A DNA stretch of 18,503 bases from contig PBWY01000028.1 of NCBI GenBank assembly GCA_002727395.1, positions 11,807 through 30,309 on the forward strand. Direction: 5' to 3'. The translations under genes were made by a program, and so were the position numbers. The notes beneath the pieces are model-generated. The model did no database searches, was not told the DNA's origin, and worked only from the letters and a program-made list of their open reading frames with translations. This document shows, piece after piece, positions 1-7,377 of this stretch; positions within the stretch are counted from its first letter, which is position 1; every line of letters starts with the position of its first letter. The stretch is from Rhodospirillales bacterium (lineage in GTDB: Bacteria; Pseudomonadota; Alphaproteobacteria; MPNO01; UBA2964).

Positions 1-102
1 ATTATTACTGCCCATCTTTTTTCTGTGGACCCCTTTAGTCAGCCAGCTGTTGAAGAAGGTAAAAAGTTAGCGTGGCAATATTTAGCAGATCAGGAAAAAT
101 GA
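1..102 (+). CDS. pgi: Glucose-6-phosphate isomerase, C-terminal end (partial)
   Basis: Only the last 33 codons are in the window, in frame from base 1 to the TGA at 100-102. The peptide ends with the segment VDPFSQPAVEEGKKLAWQYL and a short polar tail. From memory this resembles the extreme C-terminus of alphaproteobacterial glucose-6-phosphate isomerases (D/NPF-QPAVE-GK-L---YL), the cytoplasmic enzyme interconverting glucose-6-phosphate and fructose-6-phosphate. No catalytic residue is visible because the gene body lies upstream. One base separates its stop from the mutL start, so the two are probably co-transcribed and translationally coupled. The call rests on a short tail match and could be wrong in detail. 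Confidence 0.6.
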   Translation: MITAHLFSVDPFSQPAVEEGKKLAWQYLADQEK

Positions 103-103
103 G

Positions 104-1906
104 ATGAAGATTCGTCGCTTGCCGGACAGGACCATAAATCGGATCGCTGCCGGTGAAGTTGTTGAGCGCCCAGCTTCTGTGGTTAAAGAGCTAGTGGAAA
201 ATGCTATAGATGCTAAAGCAGAAAATATTGAAATAGCTATTAAAGGAGGCGGCAGAAGTTCTATAGTTGTTACTGACGACGGTATCGGGATAGAACGAGA
301 TGATCTTTCGGTCGCCATTGAACGCCATGCTACCTCCAAACTCTTAGACGATAATTTACTCCAAATTTCTTCACTTGGTTTTCGGGGGGAGGCGTTGCCA
401 TCAATTGCTTCCGTTTCTCATCTAAAAATTGATAGCCGAGCCCATGGTGCTGAGGAAGCTTGGTCTATTGTCGTTATAGGAGGCAAAACTGAACCGATAT
501 TTCCAAGTTCGGTTGTGGCTGGAACGCGGGTCGAAATTACCGATTTATTTTTTGCAACACCCGCTAGATTAAAATTTCTCAAAACGGATCGTACAGAAAC
601 AAATCATATACTGGATATAGTTCGTCGATTGGCGATGGCCAATCCGTTAGTTAAATTTTCCTTATCAGATGAAAAAGGAAAAAGACTGGGATTTAAAGTT
701 GATCAAGGTGATCTAATCGATACCAGATTATCACGCCTTTCTCAGGTAATGGGTCGCGATTTTGCAGATAACGCGTTACAAATTGAATCCGAGCGAGGAG
801 GGGTCCTTTTAAGCGGTTATGCGGGTCTTCCAACTTTGAATCAGGCTTATGCGAGGTCTCAATTTTTGTTCGTAAATGGAAGGCCTGTTCGAGATGCATT
901 ATTAACTGGTGCTGTTCGGGCAGCATATCAAGATTTACTGGCGCGTAATCGTTATCCCATGGTTGCTCTTTATTTGGAAACTTCTGCGTTATTTGTAGAT
1001 GTAAATGTGCATCCAATGAAAACGGAAGTCCGCTTTAGAGACGCTGGTGTGGTCAGAGGTTTGATTATAGGGGCACTTAAACATGCGTTAGCCGATGCGG
1101 GGCACCGTGCGTCAACAACCGTGTCGACACAAACATTAGGCGCATTCAGGGCCGGCAATGGGGGTATTCAGCACCTTTCTAAACTAAATTCATCATATAA
1201 AGGTTCAGCCAATCCTATTGCGGATTATTATGCTCCAAGGCTCGACACTGATCAATTATCTGCGCCGCCGGCGGAAATGCAATCAGATGTATCACCTTGT
1301 AACGAAGGCGAGATAAAATCCAACTCTTTTCCTTTGGGGGTGGCGCGTGCGCAGCTTCACGAAACCTATATTGTAGCGCAGACTAATGATGGGATAGTGA
1401 TTGTAGATCAACATGCAGCCCACGAACGATTAGTTTATGAAAAAATGAAACAATCGCTAAAGACAGGTGCAGTCGCACGACAGGTTCTTTTGATACCTGA
1501 AGTTGTAGAACTAGATGAAACACAATGTCTGAATTTAGTTCAGCGGTCTGGAGAATTTTCCGAACTCGGTTTGATCTTGGAGGCGTTTGGTCATGGAGCA
1601 GTGGTGGTTCGTGAAGTACCAGCACTTCTGGGAAATACTAATATTTCTGAATTGGTTAAGGACCTAGCTGATGATTTAGTTGAAGTTGGTGAAGGTTTCA
1701 CATTGAAAGAGCGTTTAGAGAATGTCTGCAGCACAATGGCTTGTCATGGAAGTGTGCGTTCTGGTCGTAGGTTAAACCAAGCTGAAATGGATGCGATCCT
1801 TCGACAAATGGAAGATACTCCTCATTCTGGCCAATGTAATCATGGCCGACCGACATATGTTGAATTAAACCTCGCTGATATTGAACGACTCTTCGGCCGT
1901 CGGTAA
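104..1906 (+). CDS. mutL: DNA mismatch repair protein MutL (endonuclease type)
   Basis: This is a 600-residue MutL, the cytoplasmic ATPase that couples MutS mismatch recognition to strand incision. The N-terminal GHKL ATPase domain (about residues 1-330) shows the AAGEVVERP motif, E29 and N33 for ATP hydrolysis and Mg binding, DDGIGI, and LGFRGEALPSI. A polar, poorly conserved linker follows (about 340-405). The C-terminal dimerisation domain carries DQHAAHERLVYE from D435, which fits the DQHA(X)2E(X)4E metal-binding motif of endonuclease-active MutL. It also has ACHGSVRSG near 546 and QCNHGRPT near 577, which normally complete that site. The protein therefore probably nicks DNA itself instead of relying on MutH. 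AGGA at 92-95 lies 8 bases before the ATG and serves as ribosome binding site. Length is normal for the family. Confidence 0.97.
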   Translation: MKIRRLPDRTINRIAAGEVVERPASVVKELVENAIDAKAENIEIAIKGGGRSSIVVTDDGIGIERDDLSVAIERHATSKLLDDNLLQISSLGFRGEALPSIASVSHLKIDSRAHGAEEAWSIVVIGGKTEPIFPSSVVAGTRVEITDLFFATPARLKFLKTDRTETNHILDIVRRLAMANPLVKFSLSDEKGKRLGFKVDQGDLIDTRLSRLSQVMGRDFADNALQIESERGGVLLSGYAGLPTLNQAYARSQFLFVNGRPVRDALLTGAVRAAYQDLLARNRYPMVALYLETSALFVDVNVHPMKTEVRFRDAGVVRGLIIGALKHALADAGHRASTTVSTQTLGAFRAGNGGIQHLSKLNSSYKGSANPIADYYAPRLDTDQLSAPPAEMQSDVSPCNEGEIKSNSFPLGVARAQLHETYIVAQTNDGIVIVDQHAAHERLVYEKMKQSLKTGAVARQVLLIPEVVELDETQCLNLVQRSGEFSELGLILEAFGHGAVVVREVPALLGNTNISELVKDLADDLVEVGEGFTLKERLENVCSTMACHGSVRSGRRLNQAEMDAILRQMEDTPHSGQCNHGRPTYVELNLADIERLFGRR

Positions 1907-1943
1907 TATTCTGTGGTTACATCGTAAAAGCATTGGTGAGATA

Positions 1944-2648
1944 ATGCCCAGTCAAAAGTGTCATAAAATTCAACTATCTCAGTCCACCATTGAAAATATT
2001 CTGCGAAGACGAGGGGGAAAGTTGCATGCCTATGACAATATTATCCCAAATAAAACCGCCCTTATTGTTATCGATATGCAAAATATTTGGCTTCAGGAGG
2101 GTATGGATTCTTACTCCCCCTACTGTGCAGGGGTGGCCCCAGTAATTAACAAACTTTGTAAAGCAATTAGGGCGACGGGTGGGCATGTTTATTGGCTCCG
2201 TGCGATATATGGTGATGACGCACCGAAAAATTGGTCGGCCTTTATGCAGTACCTTAATCCGAAGGATGCTGGAGGTATGCTTCGAGGGCTAACAAATGGA
2301 AATCCATTAGCAAATATTTGGCATGGAATGGACGTCCAGCCAGAAGACGTAATTATTGATAAAAATCGATTTAGTGCTTTTATACAGGGTTCATCAAACC
2401 TTGAAGAACGTCTCTCTGCTGCTGGCAAGGATACATTAATTATCACTGGAATTACGACTGATGTATGCGTTGAGTCGACAACACGCGATGCGCATATGCT
2501 GAATTTTAAGACATTGGTGGTATCTGATGCAACTGCTACTCGTTCAGACGAGGCCCACAATGCATCATTAAGCGCGATGTTTGGTCATTTTGCTGACGTT
2601 TTTAAAAGTGATGAAATAATTGAGATGTTGGGCTTTGAACTAATCTAA
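1944..2648 (+). CDS. Isochorismatase-family cysteine hydrolase
   Basis: A 234-residue protein of the isochorismatase/nicotinamidase fold. The catalytic triad is visible: D44 in ALIVIDMQN, K140 in IDKNRFSAF, and the nucleophile C175 in TGITTDVCVESTTRDA, which also contains the usual cis-peptide region before the cysteine. Family members hydrolyse amides, carbamates or vinyl ethers (nicotinamidase, ureidoacrylate amidohydrolase RutB, N-carbamoylsarcosine amidase). The substrate here cannot be assigned, although the layout is somewhat RutB-like. I chose the ATG at 1944, preceded by GGTGAG at 1935-1940. The frame is open upstream to a TTG at 1881 inside mutL, but that would add an overlapping tail outside the fold. 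The gene begins 37 bases after mutL on the same strand and may be read through from it. It is convergent with rsmD, 22 bases away. Confidence 0.85.
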   Translation: MPSQKCHKIQLSQSTIENILRRRGGKLHAYDNIIPNKTALIVIDMQNIWLQEGMDSYSPYCAGVAPVINKLCKAIRATGGHVYWLRAIYGDDAPKNWSAFMQYLNPKDAGGMLRGLTNGNPLANIWHGMDVQPEDVIIDKNRFSAFIQGSSNLEERLSAAGKDTLIITGITTDVCVESTTRDAHMLNFKTLVVSDATATRSDEAHNASLSAMFGHFADVFKSDEIIEMLGFELI

Positions 2649-2670
2649 TTTATAGTTTTGAGTAAGGTGT

Positions 2671-3237
2671 CTAATAATGATTCTCGAGGAATAGAATTTT
2701 AGTTTTCCCATATTTGCGCTGGTCTAAAATTGTAAAATTATTTAGTTCTGGATTTTTTTCAGTGTTACTCATTTCAAGCACAATTATAGCATTAGTCCCA
2801 ATCCAACCGTTATTGGTAAATGCTTCAATAGCAGGTTGAAGTAAATTTAATCCGTACGGTGGATCTAAAAATATAAGCGAATGGGATTGGTTGGTTAGAC
2901 CGGGATTTAGGCAATCAGCCAATATTGTATCGATATTTTTTTTCTCTTCAAGATACTCAATATTTTTACGACAGCACATCAAAGCGACTTTGTTGTTATC
3001 TACTGCCGTCACTCTTGCAGCGCCTCTTGAGATAGCTTCAAGTCCCATAGCGCCTGTGCCAGAAAATCCATCTAGAACCTTTGCTCTCTCAACGCAGTTA
3101 CGATTGCCAAATTTTTCGCCTCCTTGGGTCAAAATATTAAATATGGCTTCACGTACTCGTTCTCTAGTTGGTCTTATATTTACACCTGGGGGTACAAATA
3201 ATCTCTGTCCTCTATACTTACCACCTATAATGCGCAT
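2671..3237 (-). CDS. rsmD: 16S rRNA (guanine(966)-N(2))-methyltransferase RsmD
   Basis: A 188-residue SAM-dependent methyltransferase expected to make m2G966 in the small-subunit rRNA. The N-terminus RIIGGKYRGQRL and the IRPTRERVREAIFNIL segment (about 21-36) are characteristic of RsmD. The SAM-binding motif I is VLDGFSGTGAMGLEAISRG (54-72), the acidic motif II is VTAVDNN (76-82), and the catalytic motif IV DPPYG is at 125-129. I take the ATG at 3237 as start; the frame permits a TTG one codon earlier. It lies downstream of rluB on the same strand with a 66-base gap, so the two RNA-modification genes probably form one transcription unit. Length is normal for the family. Confidence 0.95.
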   Translation of the reverse strand: MRIIGGKYRGQRLFVPPGVNIRPTRERVREAIFNILTQGGEKFGNRNCVERAKVLDGFSGTGAMGLEAISRGAARVTAVDNNKVALMCCRKNIEYLEEKKNIDTILADCLNPGLTNQSHSLIFLDPPYGLNLLQPAIEAFTNNGWIGTNAIIVLEMSNTEKNPELNNFTILDQRKYGKTKILFLENHY

Positions 3238-3303
3238 CAACTATTTCTCTATAAAATTTTGTGAACTTTATTTTGTGGCTTGATAACTTCTTTTGATGAA
3301 TTT

Positions 3304-4056
3304 TTAATGTGCATTCCCATTTTTTGGAGTGAGTTTTGTGTGCTTTAGAATTGACCGTTGGCTAATTTCCTGAACCTTGTTACGGTTTAATTCACCAAGT
3401 TTGAAAGGACCAAAAGATATTCTGATAAGCCTATTCACCTTTAAGCCAAGATGATCCATTACTTTACGTATTTCTCGGTTTTTGCCTTCCTGAAGTGATA
3501 TTGTTACCCATGAATTGTCTCCACGTTGTTTGTCGAGTTTTGCCTTAATTGGGCCGTATGTAATGTCATTTACGGTAATCCCTCTTTCTAATGAATTTAG
3601 ACGATTTTCATCAAGAGGCCCGTATACCCGAATACGATATTGTCTTACCCAGCCTGTTGAAGGAAGCTCAATTTGGCGCGCAAGCGTTCCATCATTAGTG
3701 AGCAATAACAAGCCCTCGGAGTTTAAATCTAGCCGACCCACAAGCATAACTCGTGGTAATTTTTTGGGAAGGTTATCAAAAACTGTTGGTCGTTCTGTAG
3801 GGTCTTTATTTGTCGACAAAATACCAGCCGGTTTATGATAGCGCCACAAACGGGTCGGTTCTGGTTCCGGAATCTTTTTGCCGTCAACAATGATCAGCGA
3901 TCCTTCCGATACCAATGTCGCGGGGGTCGAAATTTGTACGCCGTCGACTGTGATGCGGCCTTTTGCTATCCATCTTTCTGCTTCGCGGCGGGAGCAAATA
4001 CCAACGCGAGATAGACGTTTAGAAATACGCTCTTCTTTATTGATTTTTTTGGGCAT
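3304..4056 (-). CDS. rluB: RluB/RsuA-family rRNA pseudouridine synthase
   Basis: A 250-residue pseudouridine synthase. An S4 RNA-binding domain spans about residues 12-60 (RLSRVGICSRREAERWI). The catalytic domain follows, with WRYHKPAG at 71-78, the active-site motif GRLDLNSEGLLLLTNDG containing catalytic D110, and the C-terminal GKNREIRKVMDHLGLKVNRL segment. The closest match is RluB, which modifies U2605 of 23S rRNA in E. coli, but RsuA and RluE/F share these motifs, so the exact target is inferred. The first 20 bases overlap the end of the upstream glutamine amidotransferase gene. I see no Shine-Dalgarno sequence before the ATG at 4056, so translation is probably coupled to that gene. rsmD follows downstream. 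Confidence 0.9.
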   Translation of the reverse strand: MPKKINKEERISKRLSRVGICSRREAERWIAKGRITVDGVQISTPATLVSEGSLIIVDGKKIPEPEPTRLWRYHKPAGILSTNKDPTERPTVFDNLPKKLPRVMLVGRLDLNSEGLLLLTNDGTLARQIELPSTGWVRQYRIRVYGPLDENRLNSLERGITVNDITYGPIKAKLDKQRGDNSWVTISLQEGKNREIRKVMDHLGLKVNRLIRISFGPFKLGELNRNKVQEISQRSILKHTKLTPKNGNAH

Positions 4057-4768
4057 AGTCGGAGGATGCAGTTAAAAAGGCGGCGAATAATTTTTTATCA
4101 CCAGAGTCAATTAAAAATTCAGGATGCCATTGAACTCCAAGGCAGAATCTTTTCCCAGGAACTTCAATTCCTTCTATTACTCCATCAGGTGCAATTGCGT
4201 TTACTATAACATTACCAGAAATAGTTTTAATGGATTGATGGTGTGCACTATTCACCGACATTGAAGGCTTTCCAACGATACGATGTAACATGGTATTATT
4301 CTGAATATTGATAGTATGACCAGCCTCGTCTCGTGGATTAGTTTGTTCATGAGTTAAGGGACTGACGATTTCATCCGGAATATGTTGAATTAGAGTTCCC
4401 CCCAATACAACGTTTAAGAGTTGTTCTCCGCCACAAATTCCTAATATTGGCATATCTTTTTTAATTGCGCCGCGGGTAATTGCAATTTCAAATTCTGTAC
4501 GCTGTTCTTTTGTAATGATAGTCTGGTGTCTTTCCTTAGTACCAAATAATTCTGGATCTAAATCAAAGGCACCACCGGTAATTACAATTCCATCAATTAT
4601 TTTCAGATAATTTTTGATTGTTTCTAGTTCATGGGTTAAGGGTAGTGGAAGACCTCCTGCCTGAAAAATTGTATCACAATAGTTTTTTCTGACGGCGTAC
4701 CATGGAAATTTTGAATAACCACCGGAAGTTTCTGAGTCGAGTGTTATTCCTATAATTGGCCTTTTCAT
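4037..4768 (-). CDS. PuuD-like class I glutamine amidotransferase (gamma-glutamyl hydrolase family)
   Basis: A 243-residue single-domain class I glutamine amidotransferase. The nucleophile is C112 in PILGICGGEQLLNVVLGG. The other triad members are H215 and E217 in LGVQWHPEF. SAHHQSIK at 175-181 is also typical of the PuuD/gamma-glutamyl-GABA hydrolase group (COG2071). Such enzymes cleave gamma-glutamyl amides, as in putrescine degradation. No gamma-glutamylputrescine synthetase or other Puu gene is nearby, so the substrate is unknown. The nucleophile elbow reads GICGG where GICRG is more usual; this is a mild deviation. The 3' end overlaps rluB by 20 bases, which puts the amidotransferase at the head of an amidotransferase-rluB-rsmD unit. 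A terminator separates it from the TctC gene upstream. Confidence 0.88.
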   Translation of the reverse strand: MKRPIIGITLDSETSGGYSKFPWYAVRKNYCDTIFQAGGLPLPLTHELETIKNYLKIIDGIVITGGAFDLDPELFGTKERHQTIITKEQRTEFEIAITRGAIKKDMPILGICGGEQLLNVVLGGTLIQHIPDEIVSPLTHEQTNPRDEAGHTINIQNNTMLHRIVGKPSMSVNSAHHQSIKTISGNVIVNAIAPDGVIEGIEVPGKRFCLGVQWHPEFLIDSGDKKLFAAFLTASSDYAQKNQ

Positions 4769-4803
4769 TTCATCACATTAGAATGGTCGGTGCTTTCGTC
4801 AAG

Positions 4804-4832
4804 AAAAAGGACGCCATTTAGACGTCCTTTTT
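4804..4832 (-). terminator. Rho-independent terminator, bidirectional, behind the tctC-like gene
   Basis: A perfect 10-base-pair inverted repeat: AAAAAGGACG (4804-4813), a 9-base loop, and CGTCCTTTTT (4823-4832). Each arm ends in a T run on its own strand, so it can work in either direction. It lies 21 bases past the stop of the TctC-family gene and 35 bases before the next minus-strand gene, so its main role is probably to end the tctC transcript. Confidence 0.85.
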
Positions 4833-4852
4833 ATCTAATCATAGGCTTTTTT

Positions 4853-5902
4853 TTACTTCCTAGATTTCTTTTTATTATATCCAAGGACATCAGCAGTTCT
4901 TTTGAGAATATTTTTTGGTGTTTTCATAAGTTTAGCAATATTAGCCTCTACCCTAGATCCACTTAAGTAATCTAGATCCATTTTTCGTTTTTTTGCGTCA
5001 GATAAAAAACTCGGATCTTTCATAGTTTCGTCAAAAACCTTTCTAAGAGCTTTCAAGCGAGCAACGGGTATTCCCGGCGGAGTGCCAACTATCCTCGCCA
5101 TTGCAACCGGTATAGAGAGTAATTGCGCTATAGGCTTGTAGTTTTTCGAAACAACATCGACCAACATCGGTACACCTTTTACAGCAGGGTCTGGATGAGG
5201 TTTTAGGCCGGCTTGGACGAGAGGACTAATTTTATTAGTGCCAATCCAGTTCGGTCTGATGACATTCCAGCTTTGCCAAGAACCACCGCGCGCTTGGGCT
5301 TCTCCAGATTCCATCGCATTTGTCATTTTGGCGGTGCCGCGATAGCCGGTAACAATCTTAAACTTTGTACCTATAGCAGTATTAAGAAATTTTGGGAATA
5401 TATATGTTTCAGATCCTTTACCAGAAGCAGCAACGATAATTTCTTTTTTCTTTGCATCTTCAAGCGTCTTCGCGACGTTACCCATAGCAACTACCATACT
5501 ATTCAATGCTGCCATGTTACCAATCCATCTCATTTTACTCATATCAAATTTGATACCACGCGGCCTAATAAGTTGGAAAAGAGGATGTGTCCAGAAAGGA
5601 GTTATTATTGTGGTTCCATCTTTAGGGGCAACGTTATAAACATAGTTAGATGCTTTAACTCCACCCGAACCAGGCATATTTACAACGATAGCGTTTGGTT
5701 TTCCTGGTAACTTAGGACCCATATGCTGAACTAAGGTTCGCATATAAAGGTCGTAGCCCCCTCCCGGGGAAGCTCCGATGTAAAAACGTACTGTCTTGCC
5801 CTCATAGAATTTCGACACCTTATCGGCCTGTACAGGCTGCATTGTTGCGGTACCAATCGTTATTACCGCCGCCGTTAAAGATATATATTTTAAAAATTTC
5901 AT
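4853..5902 (-). CDS. TctC/Bug-family tripartite tricarboxylate transporter substrate-binding protein
   Basis: A 349-residue secreted solute-binding protein. The N-terminus (about 1-26) is a Sec signal peptide: basic MKFLK, a hydrophobic core, and a probable cut after VQA. The mature part begins FYEGKTVRFYIGASPGGGYD, with the glycine-rich first-strand loop of TctC/Bug proteins. PGSGGVKASNYVYNVAPKDGTTI follows, then the late IVGTPPGIPVARLKALRKVFDETMKDPSF segment. These proteins deliver carboxylated metabolites to TctAB-type membrane partners. No TctA or TctB gene is in the window, so it is either an orphan or served from elsewhere. A strong ribosome binding site (minus-strand AGGGGA, bases 5908-5913) precedes the ATG. 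It is expressed alone: divergent promoter region upstream, terminator downstream. Confidence 0.9.
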   Translation of the reverse strand: MKFLKYISLTAAVITIGTATMQPVQADKVSKFYEGKTVRFYIGASPGGGYDLYMRTLVQHMGPKLPGKPNAIVVNMPGSGGVKASNYVYNVAPKDGTTIITPFWTHPLFQLIRPRGIKFDMSKMRWIGNMAALNSMVVAMGNVAKTLEDAKKKEIIVAASGKGSETYIFPKFLNTAIGTKFKIVTGYRGTAKMTNAMESGEAQARGGSWQSWNVIRPNWIGTNKISPLVQAGLKPHPDPAVKGVPMLVDVVSKNYKPIAQLLSIPVAMARIVGTPPGIPVARLKALRKVFDETMKDPSFLSDAKKRKMDLDYLSGSRVEANIAKLMKTPKNILKRTADVLGYNKKKSRK

Positions 5903-5954
5903 TTCATTCCCCTATAAGCCTAAAATTTTAATTTTTAATTTTATCGCTAGAGTT

Positions 5955-5983
5955 ATTTTGAGTAAATCGAAAGCAGTTTTCAA
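5955..5983 (-). promoter_or_regulatory. Candidate sigma-70 promoter of the tctC-like gene
   Basis: On the minus strand TTGAAA (bases 5978-5983) and CAAAAT (5955-5960) are separated by 17 bases. They match the -35 consensus at 5 of 6 and the -10 consensus at 4 of 6. The site lies in the AT-rich 192-base divergent region between the tctC-like and AMDase-like genes. In such AT-rich DNA a match of this quality is only suggestive. Confidence 0.3.
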
Positions 5984-6094
5984 TTAATAAATAAAAGTTT
6001 TTCAAAGCAATAATCTATATTTCACCACTTGCATGTAGGAAGTTACAAAAGCAATAATATACTAACTGAAATAATTATCAGGAATAAATTGGCT

Positions 6095-6847
6095 ATGGCA
6101 TTCTCAAGCTGGCGAGGCATTATTGGAATTATCAAACCAACTATGAGACCGGGTGGTCTCGAAGATATGATCAGAATATTACCCGAAGGAATCGGTGTTA
6201 TTCCTTTGTTTAATAATATCACTCGCGGAGATCGTGCTGAATTTAAGGAGGTAATGAGAGATTACGACGAAAAAGTAAAAATCTTGGCAGAGCAGGGGTG
6301 TGATGTTATTCATCCCGAAGGGGCTCCACCTTTTATGGTTTTAGGCAATGCAGGGGAAGCAAAAAAGATACGTGGCTGGGAACGTAAACATAAAACGCAG
6401 GTCTTTACTTCAGGTACCAATCACGTGGCAGCCTTGAGGGCGCTAAAAGTTAAACGCTTTATCGGAGCCAGTTATTTCAAAGGAGAAATTAATAAAACAT
6501 TTGCAAACTATTTTAAGAAAGAAGGTTTTGATGTCCTTGGAATGGAAGGTATGGATGTCCCCTTTAACAAAGTGCAAACTTTATCCTCAGAGGAAATTTA
6601 CACCTTTATCAAGAAACTCGCATTAAAACACAGGCGTGCTCAAGGCATTTATATGCTGGGTACGGGCTGGAAAGCTTTAAAAGTCATCCCAATGTTAGAG
6701 CAAGATCTTGGCATTCCCATTGTATTTCCAGTAACGGCTCGGGTTTGGGAATTTCAGAAAAGGTTATCAGTAAACGAAACACGGGAGGGCTATGGTCGCC
6801 TTCTTGAAGAAATGCCTCCTATGGTGAAAATTAATACTAGAAAATAG
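6095..6847 (+). CDS. Arylmalonate decarboxylase/maleate isomerase (Asp/Glu racemase superfamily) protein, cysteine-less variant
   Basis: A 250-residue protein whose two-lobe pattern fits the AMDase/maleate isomerase branch of the Asp/Glu racemase superfamily. The cues are GIIGIIKPT at the start, VIHPEGAPPF about 71-80, TSGTNHVAALRALKVKRFIGASYF about 105-128, and IYMLGTGWKALKVIPMLEQ about 185-203 followed by LGIPIV. Aligned by eye to Bordetella AMDase, the catalytic Cys188 position is G189 and the first cysteine/G74 position is G76. The only cysteine, C69, is off-site. It therefore cannot be a standard two-cysteine racemase, and its reaction is unknown. I chose the ATG at 6095 (AGGA 11 bases upstream). 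A TTG at 6029 is also in frame but adds a non-homologous tail. tadA follows after 25 bases, probably in the same transcript. Confidence 0.75.
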   Translation: MAFSSWRGIIGIIKPTMRPGGLEDMIRILPEGIGVIPLFNNITRGDRAEFKEVMRDYDEKVKILAEQGCDVIHPEGAPPFMVLGNAGEAKKIRGWERKHKTQVFTSGTNHVAALRALKVKRFIGASYFKGEINKTFANYFKKEGFDVLGMEGMDVPFNKVQTLSSEEIYTFIKKLALKHRRAQGIYMLGTGWKALKVIPMLEQDLGIPIVFPVTARVWEFQKRLSVNETREGYGRLLEEMPPMVKINTRK

Positions 6848-6872
6848 TTATCTAAAACTTAATCCTATTAAG

Positions 6873-7343
6873 ATGGCAAACTCTATTTCACGCAGTAGCC
6901 AAAATTTTATGGAAATTGCACTCTCAGAGGCAGTCGCAGCTGGCAAGCGACAGGAGGTGCCGGTCGGAGCAATAATTGTAGACAGTAACACTGGTTCAAT
7001 AGTTGCTGCTTCTGGTAACAGAACTGAAGAGCTAAATGATGCGACGGCACATGCAGAGATGTTAGTTTTACGAAAAGCCTCCGAGGTTTTAGGCACCCGA
7101 AGATTAATTCACTGTGATTTGTATGTGACGTTAGAGCCCTGCACAATGTGCTCCGCCGCAATTTCATTGTCGCGAATTAGGCGCTTATATTATGGTGCTG
7201 ACGACCCGAAAAGTGGAGGTGTTGAGCATGGCGGAAAATTTTTTAGCCAGTCTACTTGTCATCATCGTCCTGATGTATATGGGGGTATCAACGAGGTAAG
7301 GTCGCAAAAATTGTTAAAGGAATTTTTTCATAACAAAAGATAG
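6873..7343 (+). CDS. tadA: tRNA-specific adenosine deaminase TadA
   Basis: A 156-residue zinc deaminase of the TadA type, which converts A34 to inosine in the tRNA-Arg(ACG) anticodon and is normally essential in bacteria. The zinc site is explicit: H60 and catalytic E62 in ATAHAEMLVL, and C90 and C93 in TLEPCTMCSAAI. EVPVGAIIVD (28-37) and GNRTEELNDATAHAE are also characteristic. The C-terminal GGINEVRSQKLLKEFF matches the end of the TadA family. Free nucleoside or guanine deaminases share the zinc motif, but the overall pattern favours TadA. No clear Shine-Dalgarno precedes the ATG. The gene sits 25 bases behind the AMDase-like gene and is convergent with the cupin gene. Confidence 0.9.
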   Translation: MANSISRSSQNFMEIALSEAVAAGKRQEVPVGAIIVDSNTGSIVAASGNRTEELNDATAHAEMLVLRKASEVLGTRRLIHCDLYVTLEPCTMCSAAISLSRIRRLYYGADDPKSGGVEHGGKFFSQSTCHHRPDVYGGINEVRSQKLLKEFFHNKR

Positions 7344-7377
7344 GATCCAATTTTTTAATTTAACAACTACTCAGGTT

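Noticed and set aside
104..1906. MutL endonuclease motif as a novelty
   Set aside because: Most bacteria without MutH, including alphaproteobacteria, carry this DQHA(X)2E(X)4E motif, so it is expected here.
1881..1943. Upstream TTG start for the cysteine hydrolase
   Set aside because: It would overlap mutL and add about 21 residues outside the fold; the ATG at 1944 has GGTGAG nearby and fits the family length.
5213..5710. 165-codon open frame on the plus strand opposite the tctC-like gene
   Set aside because: It is antisense to a well-supported gene, its composition (many His, Cys, Ser, Thr, Arg) is typical of a shadow frame, and it has no motif.
6029..6094. TTG start for the AMDase-like protein
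   Set aside because: The added residues do not look like any part of the family, and the ATG at 6095 opens directly into the first strand.
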